The translations under genes and the position numbers were made by a program. From NCBI GenBank assembly GCA_002427045.1, contig DIPO01000071.1, positions 1 to 38,249 on the forward strand: a stretch of DNA of 38,249 nt. The letters are read 5' to 3'. Positions 31,806-38,249 of this stretch are shown here, in pieces; position 1 is the first letter of the stretch; each line of letters begins with the position of its first letter. The stretch is from Firmicutes bacterium UBA5486. GTDB lineage: Bacteria > Bacillota > UBA4882 > UBA10575. The notes under the pieces are model-generated. The model saw only the letters and a program-made list of their open reading frames with translations. It did not search any database and was not told the origin of the DNA.

Positions 31806-33143
31806 ATGAGAGTTATATGCCACCAAGAGATCCCATCCTTTAGTGCTGAAAAGTATGATCAGGTATTGGAGAGGTTTGACCCTGTTACTCGCTTAGGTCA
31901 AATCGAAAAAGTTATTGGTTTAACTCTTGAAGCGATGGGGCCACCGACCTTTCTTGGAGAAGTTTGCATTTTGAAGACCTTGTCCGGGATAGAAGTCTTG
32001 GGAGAAGTAGTTGGTTTTAGAGATGGGAAAGTACTTTTGCTCCCTTTAGGTGAAATGGAGGGGATCGGGCCTGGTTCTGAAGTGACCGCGCTAGGGAGAA
32101 AACTGGAGGTTCCGGTTGGCTCTGGTTTGTTAGGTAGAATCCTTGATGGGCTTGGGAACCCCATTGATGGAAAAGGCCCGATAAAAAAAGATGGGTATTA
32201 CCCATTGATGGCATCGCCCCCTAATCCTCTGGAACGGGCCCGCATTAAAACCCCCTTATCCTTAGGGGTAAGGGCAATTGATTCGGTGTTGACTTGTGGG
32301 AAAGGACAGCGTTTAGGAATCTTTGCCGGAAGTGGTGTAGGAAAAAGCACTCTTTTGGGGATGATTGCCCGTAATTCCTCAGCTGATGTAAATGTTATCG
32401 GCTTAATCGGCGAGAGGGGAAGGGAAGTTAAGGAATTTATTGAGAAAGACTTAGGGCCGGAGGGTTTGGCTAAATCTGTTGTCGTGGTAGCGACTTCCGA
32501 CCAACCGGCTTTAGTTAGGATTAAAGGAGCATATACTGCAACTGCGATTGCTGAATATTTTCGGGATACCGGTGCTGATGTCATGTTAATGATGGATTCG
32601 ATTACGAGATTTGCTTTAGCTCAGCGAGAAGTTGGCTTGGCCGTAGGTGAGCCTCCGGCGACTAGAGGGTATACGCCATCAGTCTTTGCGCTTATCCCTA
32701 AACTACTGGAAAGGTCCGGTACTGCAAAACAGGGAAGTATCACTGCTTTATATACGGTACTGGTAGAAGGGGATGATATGAATGAGCCGGTAGCAGATAC
32801 TGTCCGGGGAACCCTAGATGGACATATTGTATTATCTAGAGCTTTGGCTCATGAAAATCATTACCCAGCGATTGATATCTTAGCTAGTGTTAGCCGACTG
32901 ATGATTGATTTAGTCTCTGCTGAGCATAATGAGGTGGCGGCTGTTCTTCGTGAAAACCTTGCTGTATATAAAGCCAATGAGGATTTAATTAATATTGGTG
33001 CTTATGTTGAGGGAAGTAACCCCCGTGTAGATCGGGCGATCAAAATGTATCAGCCGATCAGGGAATTTCTCCAGCAGAATGTCGATGAAACAGTCTCTTT
33101 AGAGCAGGCGACGGCAGAACTATTTAAACTAATGGAGGGATAA
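31806..33143 (+). CDS. fliI: Flagellum-specific ATP synthase / export ATPase FliI
   Basis: The 445-aa ATPase powers dissociation and entry of flagellar export substrates. It resembles F1-beta. Walker A AGSGVGKST is near residues 173-181, preceded by LGVRAIDSVLTCGKGQR, with Walker B VMLMMDSITRFA and the conserved REVGLAVGEPPATRGYTPSVF. An AAGGTAACTAAGG region provides a weak ribosome binding site 2 bases after fliH, so translation may depend on coupling. fliJ begins 3 bases after its stop. Confidence 0.97.
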   Translation: MRVICHQEIPSFSAEKYDQVLERFDPVTRLGQIEKVIGLTLEAMGPPTFLGEVCILKTLSGIEVLGEVVGFRDGKVLLLPLGEMEGIGPGSEVTALGRKLEVPVGSGLLGRILDGLGNPIDGKGPIKKDGYYPLMASPPNPLERARIKTPLSLGVRAIDSVLTCGKGQRLGIFAGSGVGKSTLLGMIARNSSADVNVIGLIGERGREVKEFIEKDLGPEGLAKSVVVVATSDQPALVRIKGAYTATAIAEYFRDTGADVMLMMDSITRFALAQREVGLAVGEPPATRGYTPSVFALIPKLLERSGTAKQGSITALYTVLVEGDDMNEPVADTVRGTLDGHIVLSRALAHENHYPAIDILASVSRLMIDLVSAEHNEVAAVLRENLAVYKANEDLINIGAYVEGSNPRVDRAIKMYQPIREFLQQNVDETVSLEQATAELFKLMEG

Positions 33144-33146
33144 AAG

Positions 33147-33584
33147 GTGCGTTTCAGGTTTGAGCCGATACTCAATTTAAGGAAACACCATGAGGATTCT
33201 TGCCGCACTCAATTGTATAAAGAAGAAACTAAATTGATCAAGATCCAAGAGGAGATAAATGCCTGGAACAGCAATAAAGAGCATCAGCAGAAAAAGGTTA
33301 AAGCAATGTCCGTAGGAATAATAAAACCCGATATTTTAGCTTGCAGCAGTGAGTGTTTAGAATATATTCGTCAGAAACAAATAGAAACGAAGAATAGAAA
33401 AATTGTGCAGGAAGAACAGAGGAATATAGCTAGAGAACTGTTGATTGATGCTAGAAAAGAAAAAAAGACAATGGAAAAATTAAAGGAACAGTTTATTGCG
33501 AGAGAAGAAAAAAGAATGATGGACTTGGAGCAAAAAAAGATTGATGAGGTCGCTGTTAACCAGTTCCACCGTGATAAGGGGTGA
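33147..33584 (+). CDS. fliJ: Flagellar export protein FliJ
   Basis: The 145-aa protein is highly charged and almost entirely coiled coil, as expected for the FliJ chaperone that binds FliI and the export gate. It begins with the family pattern RFRFEPILNLRKHHEDSC. The GTG start at 33147 is set by GGAGGGA 6-7 bases upstream. The stop lies in the ribosome binding site of the next gene. Identification rests on the N-terminus, coil pattern and position after fliI. Confidence 0.9.
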   Translation: MRFRFEPILNLRKHHEDSCRTQLYKEETKLIKIQEEINAWNSNKEHQQKKVKAMSVGIIKPDILACSSECLEYIRQKQIETKNRKIVQEEQRNIARELLIDARKEKKTMEKLKEQFIAREEKRMMDLEQKKIDEVAVNQFHRDKG

Positions 33585-33589
33585 AGATG

Positions 33590-34183
33590 ATGTTTCGCTA
33601 TATTGCAGGCATATTAACGGCATTACTTTTTATTGGCTCAGTTTTTGGCCTTTTATATATCTTTGATCAGTATGGTTACATTGATTTGAAACCTAGGGTA
33701 CTCTTTTCGCTCTCAAGAATACCGGGTTGGGAAGAGGTTACAGAAGCTTATAAACTCGGTTTGGACAATAGAGAGCATTTACTTAATCGGCAACAGGAAT
33801 TAGATAAAAAGCAAGAAGAATTAGCCAAAAAAGAGAAAGAAATTGAGGCTGAGCAACAACTTTTGCTGGAAAAAACGATTGAGTTTCAGGAAAAGGAAGA
33901 GGCTTTAGAATATGAAAGAAGGAAGGCCTCAGCTGAGTTTTCCAGGATGGAGGCTAATAAGGCAGTAAGTAACACGGCAAATGAGAAAGAAAAGTATGAG
34001 ACTGCAGCCCGGCTTTTAGAATCGATGAGCCCAGCGATTGCCGGAGAAAATTTAATAAAAATGCCTTTTGAGATGGGAGTTTCGGTCTTATCCCTTCTAG
34101 AACCCAGAAAGGCGGGGAAAATTCTCGAAAGTATTCCTCCGGAAAAAAGTGCCCTTTATATGGAAAAAATCTCGACAAACTAA
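33590..34183 (+). CDS. MotE-like/YlxF membrane protein with MgtE N-terminal-like domain
   Basis: The 197-aa protein has one N-terminal transmembrane segment (about residues 6-26), a long Lys/Glu coiled coil (about 60-130) and a C-terminal MgtE_N-like helical domain (ARLLESMSPAIAGENLIKMP, AGKILESIPPEKSALYMEKI). In B. subtilis ylxF lies at the same place between fliJ and fliK; related MotE proteins help place motility components. I choose the ATG at 33590 for spacing from AAGGGGTGA; 33587 is possible. An 80-base gap precedes fliK. Confidence 0.85.
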   Translation: MFRYIAGILTALLFIGSVFGLLYIFDQYGYIDLKPRVLFSLSRIPGWEEVTEAYKLGLDNREHLLNRQQELDKKQEELAKKEKEIEAEQQLLLEKTIEFQEKEEALEYERRKASAEFSRMEANKAVSNTANEKEKYETAARLLESMSPAIAGENLIKMPFEMGVSVLSLLEPRKAGKILESIPPEKSALYMEKISTN

Positions 34184-34263
34184 AGTATGGTAAAAAACGT
34201 TAAGTCTTAGTATTTAGCAGCAATGCTGTTGAATAAAGAAAACCCATGAAAGGAGGTGAAATA

Positions 34264-35700
34264 ATGAGTTTTACGAATCTACTGGGCTTAGTAGGAAATC
34301 GGCCGCTCAATACGGCGGAGATTGCTAGTTGCGGCCGAATTACTGCAAAAGGAACTAAAGAGGAAAAAGGCGCCTTTTTGCGACTAGTGCAAGATTTGTT
34401 AGAAGAGAATGAACAAAAGGGAAAGGATGCTGCCAAACTTCCTGAGGGCCTATGGCAAGGATTATTTACACTCTTTCCCCAGCTCCAAAGGGATGATATT
34501 TTAAGTGATTCTCAGTGTGAGGCAGGAGAAGAGCTCCTTTCTGGGATGAATGTAGAAGTTGATTCTTTGACTGCTGCAGAGAGCCTTTACTTAAGATTAG
34601 ATGAAATTCCAGCCGAAGAGCTTTCTAGTGAAGAAATAGTACTAGCCGAGGCTTTTCAAGCGATGTTTACGGAAAAGGGCCAAAAAAGTACTGTAGATGG
34701 CACTTTAGAAAGCATAGAAAAGATCCAACCGAGCTCTATAGATGCTAATGAAAACATACAAAGTTTGCTTGAACCTTCAGAAGAAGTGGAGATTATTCCG
34801 GCAATTAGTATGGAAGAAGGACTAAGAGAGGGGTTAACTACAGCAAGCGAATTACAGAGTAATATTGCAAGTCAGGTACTTGTTGCAGAACCCCAAGAAG
34901 AGGAAGCTGGTGCTAAGCCGGAGGGTGAGGTTGAATCTTCTATACACCAGGAAGGGATAGGCCAGGCTTTTTACCGGCCTGTAGGTTTAAAAGAGTTAAA
35001 ACCAGGAGAACAGTCGGCGGAGGAGTTCGAAGGCTCTGCTCAAGAGCGATTTGGGAATTCTGGCCGGAAAGAGTTGTTTTCTGGTGGGAAGGGTGAGCAG
35101 GCCCGGTTTTCTGATTTATCTGTAGAAAATGAGCAAAAAACGCCATTATTACGGGAAGTTGGAACAGGGCAAAAGACTGAGACTTCTTTTAATCAAATAA
35201 TCTCTGCAGTATCGTCACCAACTGTACCAGCAGAAGAAATGCTACAGAAGAAAGAAGAGTTGATGCCAGAGAGAATACCCGGAGAAAAGGTGGTCTCTCA
35301 GATCCTTAAGGGAGCACAAATGATGGTGAAAGACGGGGTATCAAAGCTTCGGCTTCAGTTAGAACCGGCTGAACTTGGGAAACTGGAACTTTCGATTGCT
35401 ATTGAGCAGGATCTAGTTACTGCCAAATTTGTTGCAGAAAGCAAAGGAGTCCAGTCGCTAATCGAGTCTAACTTGCCGCAACTTCGTTCTTCTCTACAGG
35501 AAGCAGGTCTAAGGGTAGACTTACTGCAGGTGGGAGTACAGACTGGATCTAACCCACAAATGCAGTATCATTCTTCATCTTCGGGCTATAAGTTTGCGAG
35601 GGACTCTTCATTTGTTAATGGGTCCGAGGAGATACTGGCAGTGGAGGAAACTGCCTTTGGGGATGAATCCTGGCATGGAATGGTGAATGTGAGAGTTTAG
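34264..35700 (+). CDS. fliK: Flagellar hook-length control protein FliK
   Basis: The 478-aa secreted ruler measures hook length. The N-terminal two thirds is low-complexity, rich in Glu, Ser and Gly and poor in Cys. The C-terminal Flg_hook domain is clear: DGVSKLRLQLEPAELGKLEL (about 359-378) followed by SLIESNLPQLRSSLQEAGL. The ATG at 34264 follows AAGGAGGTGA; the in-frame ATG at 34246 precedes that site and is rejected. Low conservation outside the C-domain is normal for the family. Confidence 0.9.
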   Translation: MSFTNLLGLVGNRPLNTAEIASCGRITAKGTKEEKGAFLRLVQDLLEENEQKGKDAAKLPEGLWQGLFTLFPQLQRDDILSDSQCEAGEELLSGMNVEVDSLTAAESLYLRLDEIPAEELSSEEIVLAEAFQAMFTEKGQKSTVDGTLESIEKIQPSSIDANENIQSLLEPSEEVEIIPAISMEEGLREGLTTASELQSNIASQVLVAEPQEEEAGAKPEGEVESSIHQEGIGQAFYRPVGLKELKPGEQSAEEFEGSAQERFGNSGRKELFSGGKGEQARFSDLSVENEQKTPLLREVGTGQKTETSFNQIISAVSSPTVPAEEMLQKKEELMPERIPGEKVVSQILKGAQMMVKDGVSKLRLQLEPAELGKLELSIAIEQDLVTAKFVAESKGVQSLIESNLPQLRSSLQEAGLRVDLLQVGVQTGSNPQMQYHSSSSGYKFARDSSFVNGSEEILAVEETAFGDESWHGMVNVRV

Positions 35701-35713
35701 AGGAGGTGAAATG

Positions 35714-36310
35714 ATGATTAATGCTGTTGGTGAAGGAAGTAATACAGCCTCAAGAACTACTACTACTCAATCACAAGATTTAGGTAAAGATGCTTTCCTG
35801 AATCTTTTAGTTACAGAACTACGTTATCAGGATCCACTTGATCCTTTGAAAGATCGAGATTTTATTGCGCAAATGGCTCAGTTCTCGACTTTGGAACAGA
35901 TGCAAAACCTGTATAGGGTTGGGGAACTTCAGCAAGCTACATCTATGATTGGCCGGCCAATACTGGCGGAACAATATACGGAGACAGGTTTTCCGGAGAT
36001 GATTTACGGCCGGGTTACTGGCGTAAGAACTTTTGATGGACAAACTCTCCTACTGCTAGATAGCGGAAGAGAGATCCAGTCTGAGCAGGTACTTTCTGTA
36101 ATGGATGATCAGGGTGTGGAACAGTACCTACATGCAATTACTGGTCGGAAAGCTCTGATCAAAGTCTATAATGAAATCGGTGAAGTAGTAGATCTTAAAG
36201 AAGCATTGATTACTGGTTACCAGATTGAAAATGGAGAACCTTACCTGATTTATATGAATGGAGAAACTGAAGAAAGGGTACCCCTTACTGATATCTGGGG
36301 GGTTGCTTAG
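35714..36310 (+). CDS. flgD: Flagellar hook assembly (cap) protein FlgD
   Basis: The 198-aa protein caps the growing hook. The N-terminal secretion and cap motif reads GKDAFLNLLVTELRYQDPLD (about residues 24-43), then FIAQMAQFSTLEQMQNL. The C-terminal half has the beta-rich GRVTGV...LLLDSGREI pattern; it is short compared with proteobacterial FlgD, as in Bacillus YlxG. ATGs at 35711 and 35714 are both possible; 35714 gives better spacing from AGGAGGTGA. Confidence 0.93.
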   Translation: MINAVGEGSNTASRTTTTQSQDLGKDAFLNLLVTELRYQDPLDPLKDRDFIAQMAQFSTLEQMQNLYRVGELQQATSMIGRPILAEQYTETGFPEMIYGRVTGVRTFDGQTLLLLDSGREIQSEQVLSVMDDQGVEQYLHAITGRKALIKVYNEIGEVVDLKEALITGYQIENGEPYLIYMNGETEERVPLTDIWGVA

Positions 36311-36321
36311 GGGGGATAAGG

Positions 36322-36717
36322 ATGGCTGATAGAATATTTCCACCAATTTCACCGGTAACTCAAGTACCTAAAGTTACTCCGCAGGTGCAAAAGCAAACGC
36401 AGAAGACGAAGCCAACTGTGAACTTCCAAGAGATTCTGGAAAGGAAAATCGGTTCGGAGATCAAGATTTCTGCCCATGCTCAGAAACGAATGGCAGAAAG
36501 AGGTATTAATCTATCTGCTGGAGAAATAAATGGAATACGGGAAGCAGTAACTAAGGCACAGACCAAAGGTTGCAAGGATTCATTGGTAGTACTGGACCGG
36601 GTAGTGCTAGTGGTTAGTGTGGAAAATAAGACTGTGATTACTGCAGTGGATGCAGCAAGTATGAAGGAGAATGTTTTCACTAATATCGATAGTGCGGTTT
36701 TTGTCCCGAATAATTAG
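36322..36717 (+). CDS. Small flagellar operon protein (TIGR02530 type)
   Basis: The 131-aa protein has a disordered, Pro/Lys/Gln-rich N-terminus (VTPQVQKQTQKTKPTVNF). A conserved core follows: KISAHAQKRMAERGINLSAG then LVVLDRVVLVVSVENKTVIT. This matches the small flagellar operon protein that sits between flgD and flgE in many Bacillota; its function is not firmly known. A GGGGGGAT site precedes the ATG. Its stop codon is the first element of a long structured gap. Confidence 0.88.
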   Translation: MADRIFPPISPVTQVPKVTPQVQKQTQKTKPTVNFQEILERKIGSEIKISAHAQKRMAERGINLSAGEINGIREAVTKAQTKGCKDSLVVLDRVVLVVSVENKTVITAVDAASMKENVFTNIDSAVFVPNN

Positions 36718-36911
36718 GCTGGACCTCCTAGAGGAAGCCAAAAGTCCTCCAACTGACTGCGGAGGAACGGACAAAGCCAAGATCTTCTTACTAAAAGCAG
36801 GAGAAACAATTTTCTAGCTGTTGCTTTTAGCGGGAAAGGTTGAATCTTAAAAAATTAACCGCTGTAAGCGGGAACCAGCAAAGAGCTGGAAGAATAGGAG
36901 GTTATTTAAAA
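36717..36911 (+). ncRNA. Candidate structured RNA upstream of flgE (at least five hairpins)
   Basis: Five stems can be read directly: GGCT/AGCC plus CCTC/GAGG (36717-36739), TCCTCC/GGAGGA (36745-36766), CTAAAAGCA/TGCTTTTAG (36791-36830) with inner AGAAA/TTTCT, CCGCT/AGCGG (36859-36871) and CCAGC/GCTGG (36875-36889). No T-run terminator is present and the flgE ribosome binding site AGGAGG follows at 36896-36901. The gap is the longest in the operon. I see no match to the c-di-GMP-I consensus or other riboswitches I can recall. Confidence 0.6.
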
Positions 36912-38141
36912 ATGATGCGTTCAATGTTTGCCGGAGTCTCAGGGCTCCGCAACCATCAGATTAGGATGGATGTGATTGGTAATAATATTGCTAATGTTAA
37001 TACAGTTGGTTATAAAACGAGCAGGGCTACTTTTCAGGATGCCCTCTCCCAAAGTTTAAAAGGGGCGACCGCTCCGCAGAATAACCGCGGCGGGATTAAT
37101 CCTCAACAAGTCGGATTAGGGGTTACTCTTTCAAGTATTGATGTGATTCACACAGCCGGTAACCTACAGACGACCGGGGTCAATACGGATCTGGCCCTGC
37201 AGGGGAATGGATTCTTCATTGTCGGCGAGGGTGCACAGAATTATTATACCCGGGCCGGGAATTTTAGTATGGATACCTCCGGACGTTTAGTCTATAGTAA
37301 TGGCCTGCAGTTGCAAGGCTGGATGGCGGATGCTACTGGTAATATAAATACTAATGGTCAGATTGCTGGGATTAGGCTACCGATTAATAGCACAATTGAT
37401 CCAAAAGCCACCGAAGAGTTAACATTAGCCGGTAATTTGAACTCATCAGCAGAAGACGGTGCTAATTTTACACGTAATGTACAGGTTTATGATTCTTTAG
37501 GTAATTCCCATGTACTAGAAATAGAATTTAAAAAAACTGGTAATAATGCGTGGACATATACAATAACGCCTGATACTGGTTCAACAATTGCAGGTGACAC
37601 AGGAAACATTACTTTTGATCCGGCGAATGGACATCTTTCTACTGGTGGACCTACATTTAATATAACTTATAATCCAGTAGGCGGTGCCGCTGCGGGTCAA
37701 GATATTGAAATTAATATTGAAGCTCTAACCCAACAGCAAGCGAGCGAATCTTCTATAGGTTATGAGCAAAACGGCTATCCAATGGGCTATCTACAGAGTT
37801 TCAAAATCGATAGCGCCGGTAAGATTATTGGTGTTTTCACCAATGGCTTGACAGAAGATATTGCTCAAGTAGCAGTAGCGACCTTCAGTAATGCCGGCGG
37901 ACTAGAAAAGATGGGCGAGACCATGTTCCGGGAGTCCAGTAACTCGGGTTCAGCCCAGATTAACCCGTCTGGAGTAGGTGGCAGTGGGAAGATCACCCCA
38001 GGCACTTTAGAGATGTCTAATGTTGATCTTTCTCAAGAATTTACAGATATGATTGTTACCCAACGCGGGTTCCAGGCTAATTCCAGGATTATTACTACTT
38101 CTGATGAGATGCTGCAAGAACTGGTGAACCTGAAACGGTAA
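36912..38141 (+). CDS. flgE: Flagellar hook protein FlgE
   Basis: The 409-aa protein polymerises into the hook. The N-terminal rod/hook motif GNNIANVNTVGYKTSRATFQ lies at about 22-41, with LALQGNGFFIV and YTRAGNFSMDTSG segments following, a variable central domain (about 150-300), and the C-terminal VDLSQEFTDMIVTQRGFQAN and SDEMLQELVNLKR. The ATG at 36912 has AGGAGG 10 bases upstream; a second ATG follows directly at 36915. An in-frame TTG at 36840 lies in the structured leader and is rejected. It is followed by a hairpin; the operon probably continues beyond the window. Confidence 0.95.
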   Translation: MMRSMFAGVSGLRNHQIRMDVIGNNIANVNTVGYKTSRATFQDALSQSLKGATAPQNNRGGINPQQVGLGVTLSSIDVIHTAGNLQTTGVNTDLALQGNGFFIVGEGAQNYYTRAGNFSMDTSGRLVYSNGLQLQGWMADATGNINTNGQIAGIRLPINSTIDPKATEELTLAGNLNSSAEDGANFTRNVQVYDSLGNSHVLEIEFKKTGNNAWTYTITPDTGSTIAGDTGNITFDPANGHLSTGGPTFNITYNPVGGAAAGQDIEINIEALTQQQASESSIGYEQNGYPMGYLQSFKIDSAGKIIGVFTNGLTEDIAQVAVATFSNAGGLEKMGETMFRESSNSGSAQINPSGVGGSGKITPGTLEMSNVDLSQEFTDMIVTQRGFQANSRIITTSDEMLQELVNLKR

Positions 38142-38147
38142 ATGAGA

Positions 38148-38186
38148 AGTGAGGTGTGAGGGGAAAATTTCTCTTCACACCTTACT
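38148..38186 (+). other. Long hairpin after flgE
   Basis: AGGTGTGA/TCACACCT (38152-38159 and 38175-38182) is extended outward and inward by A-U, G-C and G-U pairs into a stem of about 17-19 bp. No T-tract follows on the plus strand, so it may be a processing or stability element and not an intrinsic terminator. No gene start is evident after it to the window end. Confidence 0.6.
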
Positions 38187-38249
38187 CCTACTTAGAAAAT
38201 AGGCCTAGTTGATTCATCTGGTCTTGAGTAAATCACTTCGTGATAATTA

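Noticed and set aside
36717..36911. c-di-GMP-I (GEMM) riboswitch
   Set aside because: Fragments such as GGACAAAGCC and TAGCGGG recall the consensus, but the required GGGCAAACC, GACGCAAAGCC and receptor order are not present.
1..38249. CRISPR array, prophage or insertion sequence
   Set aside because: No regularly spaced identical repeats, no transposase or phage genes; the only recombinase is the housekeeping XerC in conserved context.

Overview
The window looks like a chromosomal segment of a flagellated, Gram-positive-type bacterium of the Bacillota (Clostridia-like; I cannot place it lower). The evidence is the gene content and order. A tig-clpP-clpX-lonB block, a yqeG-yqeH pair and a dprA-topA-trmFO-xerC-hslV-hslU-codY-flgB-flgC-fliE... 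block all follow Bacillus subtilis-like order. CodY, LonB, YqeH, a HutP homologue and strong AGGAGG-type ribosome binding sites are Bacillota hallmarks. Base composition is moderately AT-rich and even. I see no insertion sequence, prophage or CRISPR array.

Layout. (1) 1-3810: a tRNA-Leu gene, a 370-base gap with hairpins and a degenerate repeat, then tig-clpP-clpX (protein folding and ATP-dependent proteolysis) closed by a terminator. (2) 3997-6764: lonB, a patatin-like hydrolase and a 48-codon membrane microprotein. (3) 6897-13974: an aromatic amino acid operon. It starts with its own promoter, a leader with a terminator and a gene for a HutP-type RNA-binding antiterminator, then aroH, a histidine-phosphatase gene, hisC, aroF (DAHP synthase), tyrA, aroA and a PHP phosphoesterase gene. 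(4) 14060-15191: a small ORF, tRNA-Val and tRNA-Asp behind a near-consensus promoter, and a convergent membrane-anchored lytic transglycosylase. (5) 15569-18609: yqeG, yqeH, a divergent small zinc-ribbon gene and dprA. (6) 19196-26618: topA, trmFO, xerC, hslV, hslU, codY. (7) 27093-38141: the first part of a large flagellar operon, flgB-flgC-fliE-fliF-fliG-fliH-fliI-fliJ-motE-like-fliK-flgD-(small flagellar operon protein)-flgE, preceded by a sigma-28-type promoter.

How the parts work together. Regions 1, 2 and 6 supply the proteostasis machines (trigger factor, ClpXP, LonB, HslUV). Region 3 takes erythrose-4-phosphate and PEP into the shikimate pathway (AroF), makes EPSP (AroA), and turns chorismate into tyrosine and phenylalanine precursors (AroH, TyrA, HisC as a probable transaminase). 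Region 7 builds the rod, MS ring, switch, export ATPase and hook.

The most interesting unexplained material is in the RNA and intergenic layer. The otherwise tightly packed flagellar operon has two large gaps. One (flgC-fliE) holds an apparent terminator/antiterminator pair, and the other (before flgE) has at least five hairpins in 195 nt; neither matches a riboswitch I recognise. The HutP homologue heads an aromatic, not a histidine-utilisation, operon. Its leader carries four NAG triplets spaced exactly 8 nt apart just before a terminator, and the histidines that bind metal and histidine in B. subtilis HutP appear to be replaced. A degenerate intergenic repeat with a 34-bp core occurs at least three times. 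AroA has substitutions at positions that normally shape the PEP/glyphosate pocket.
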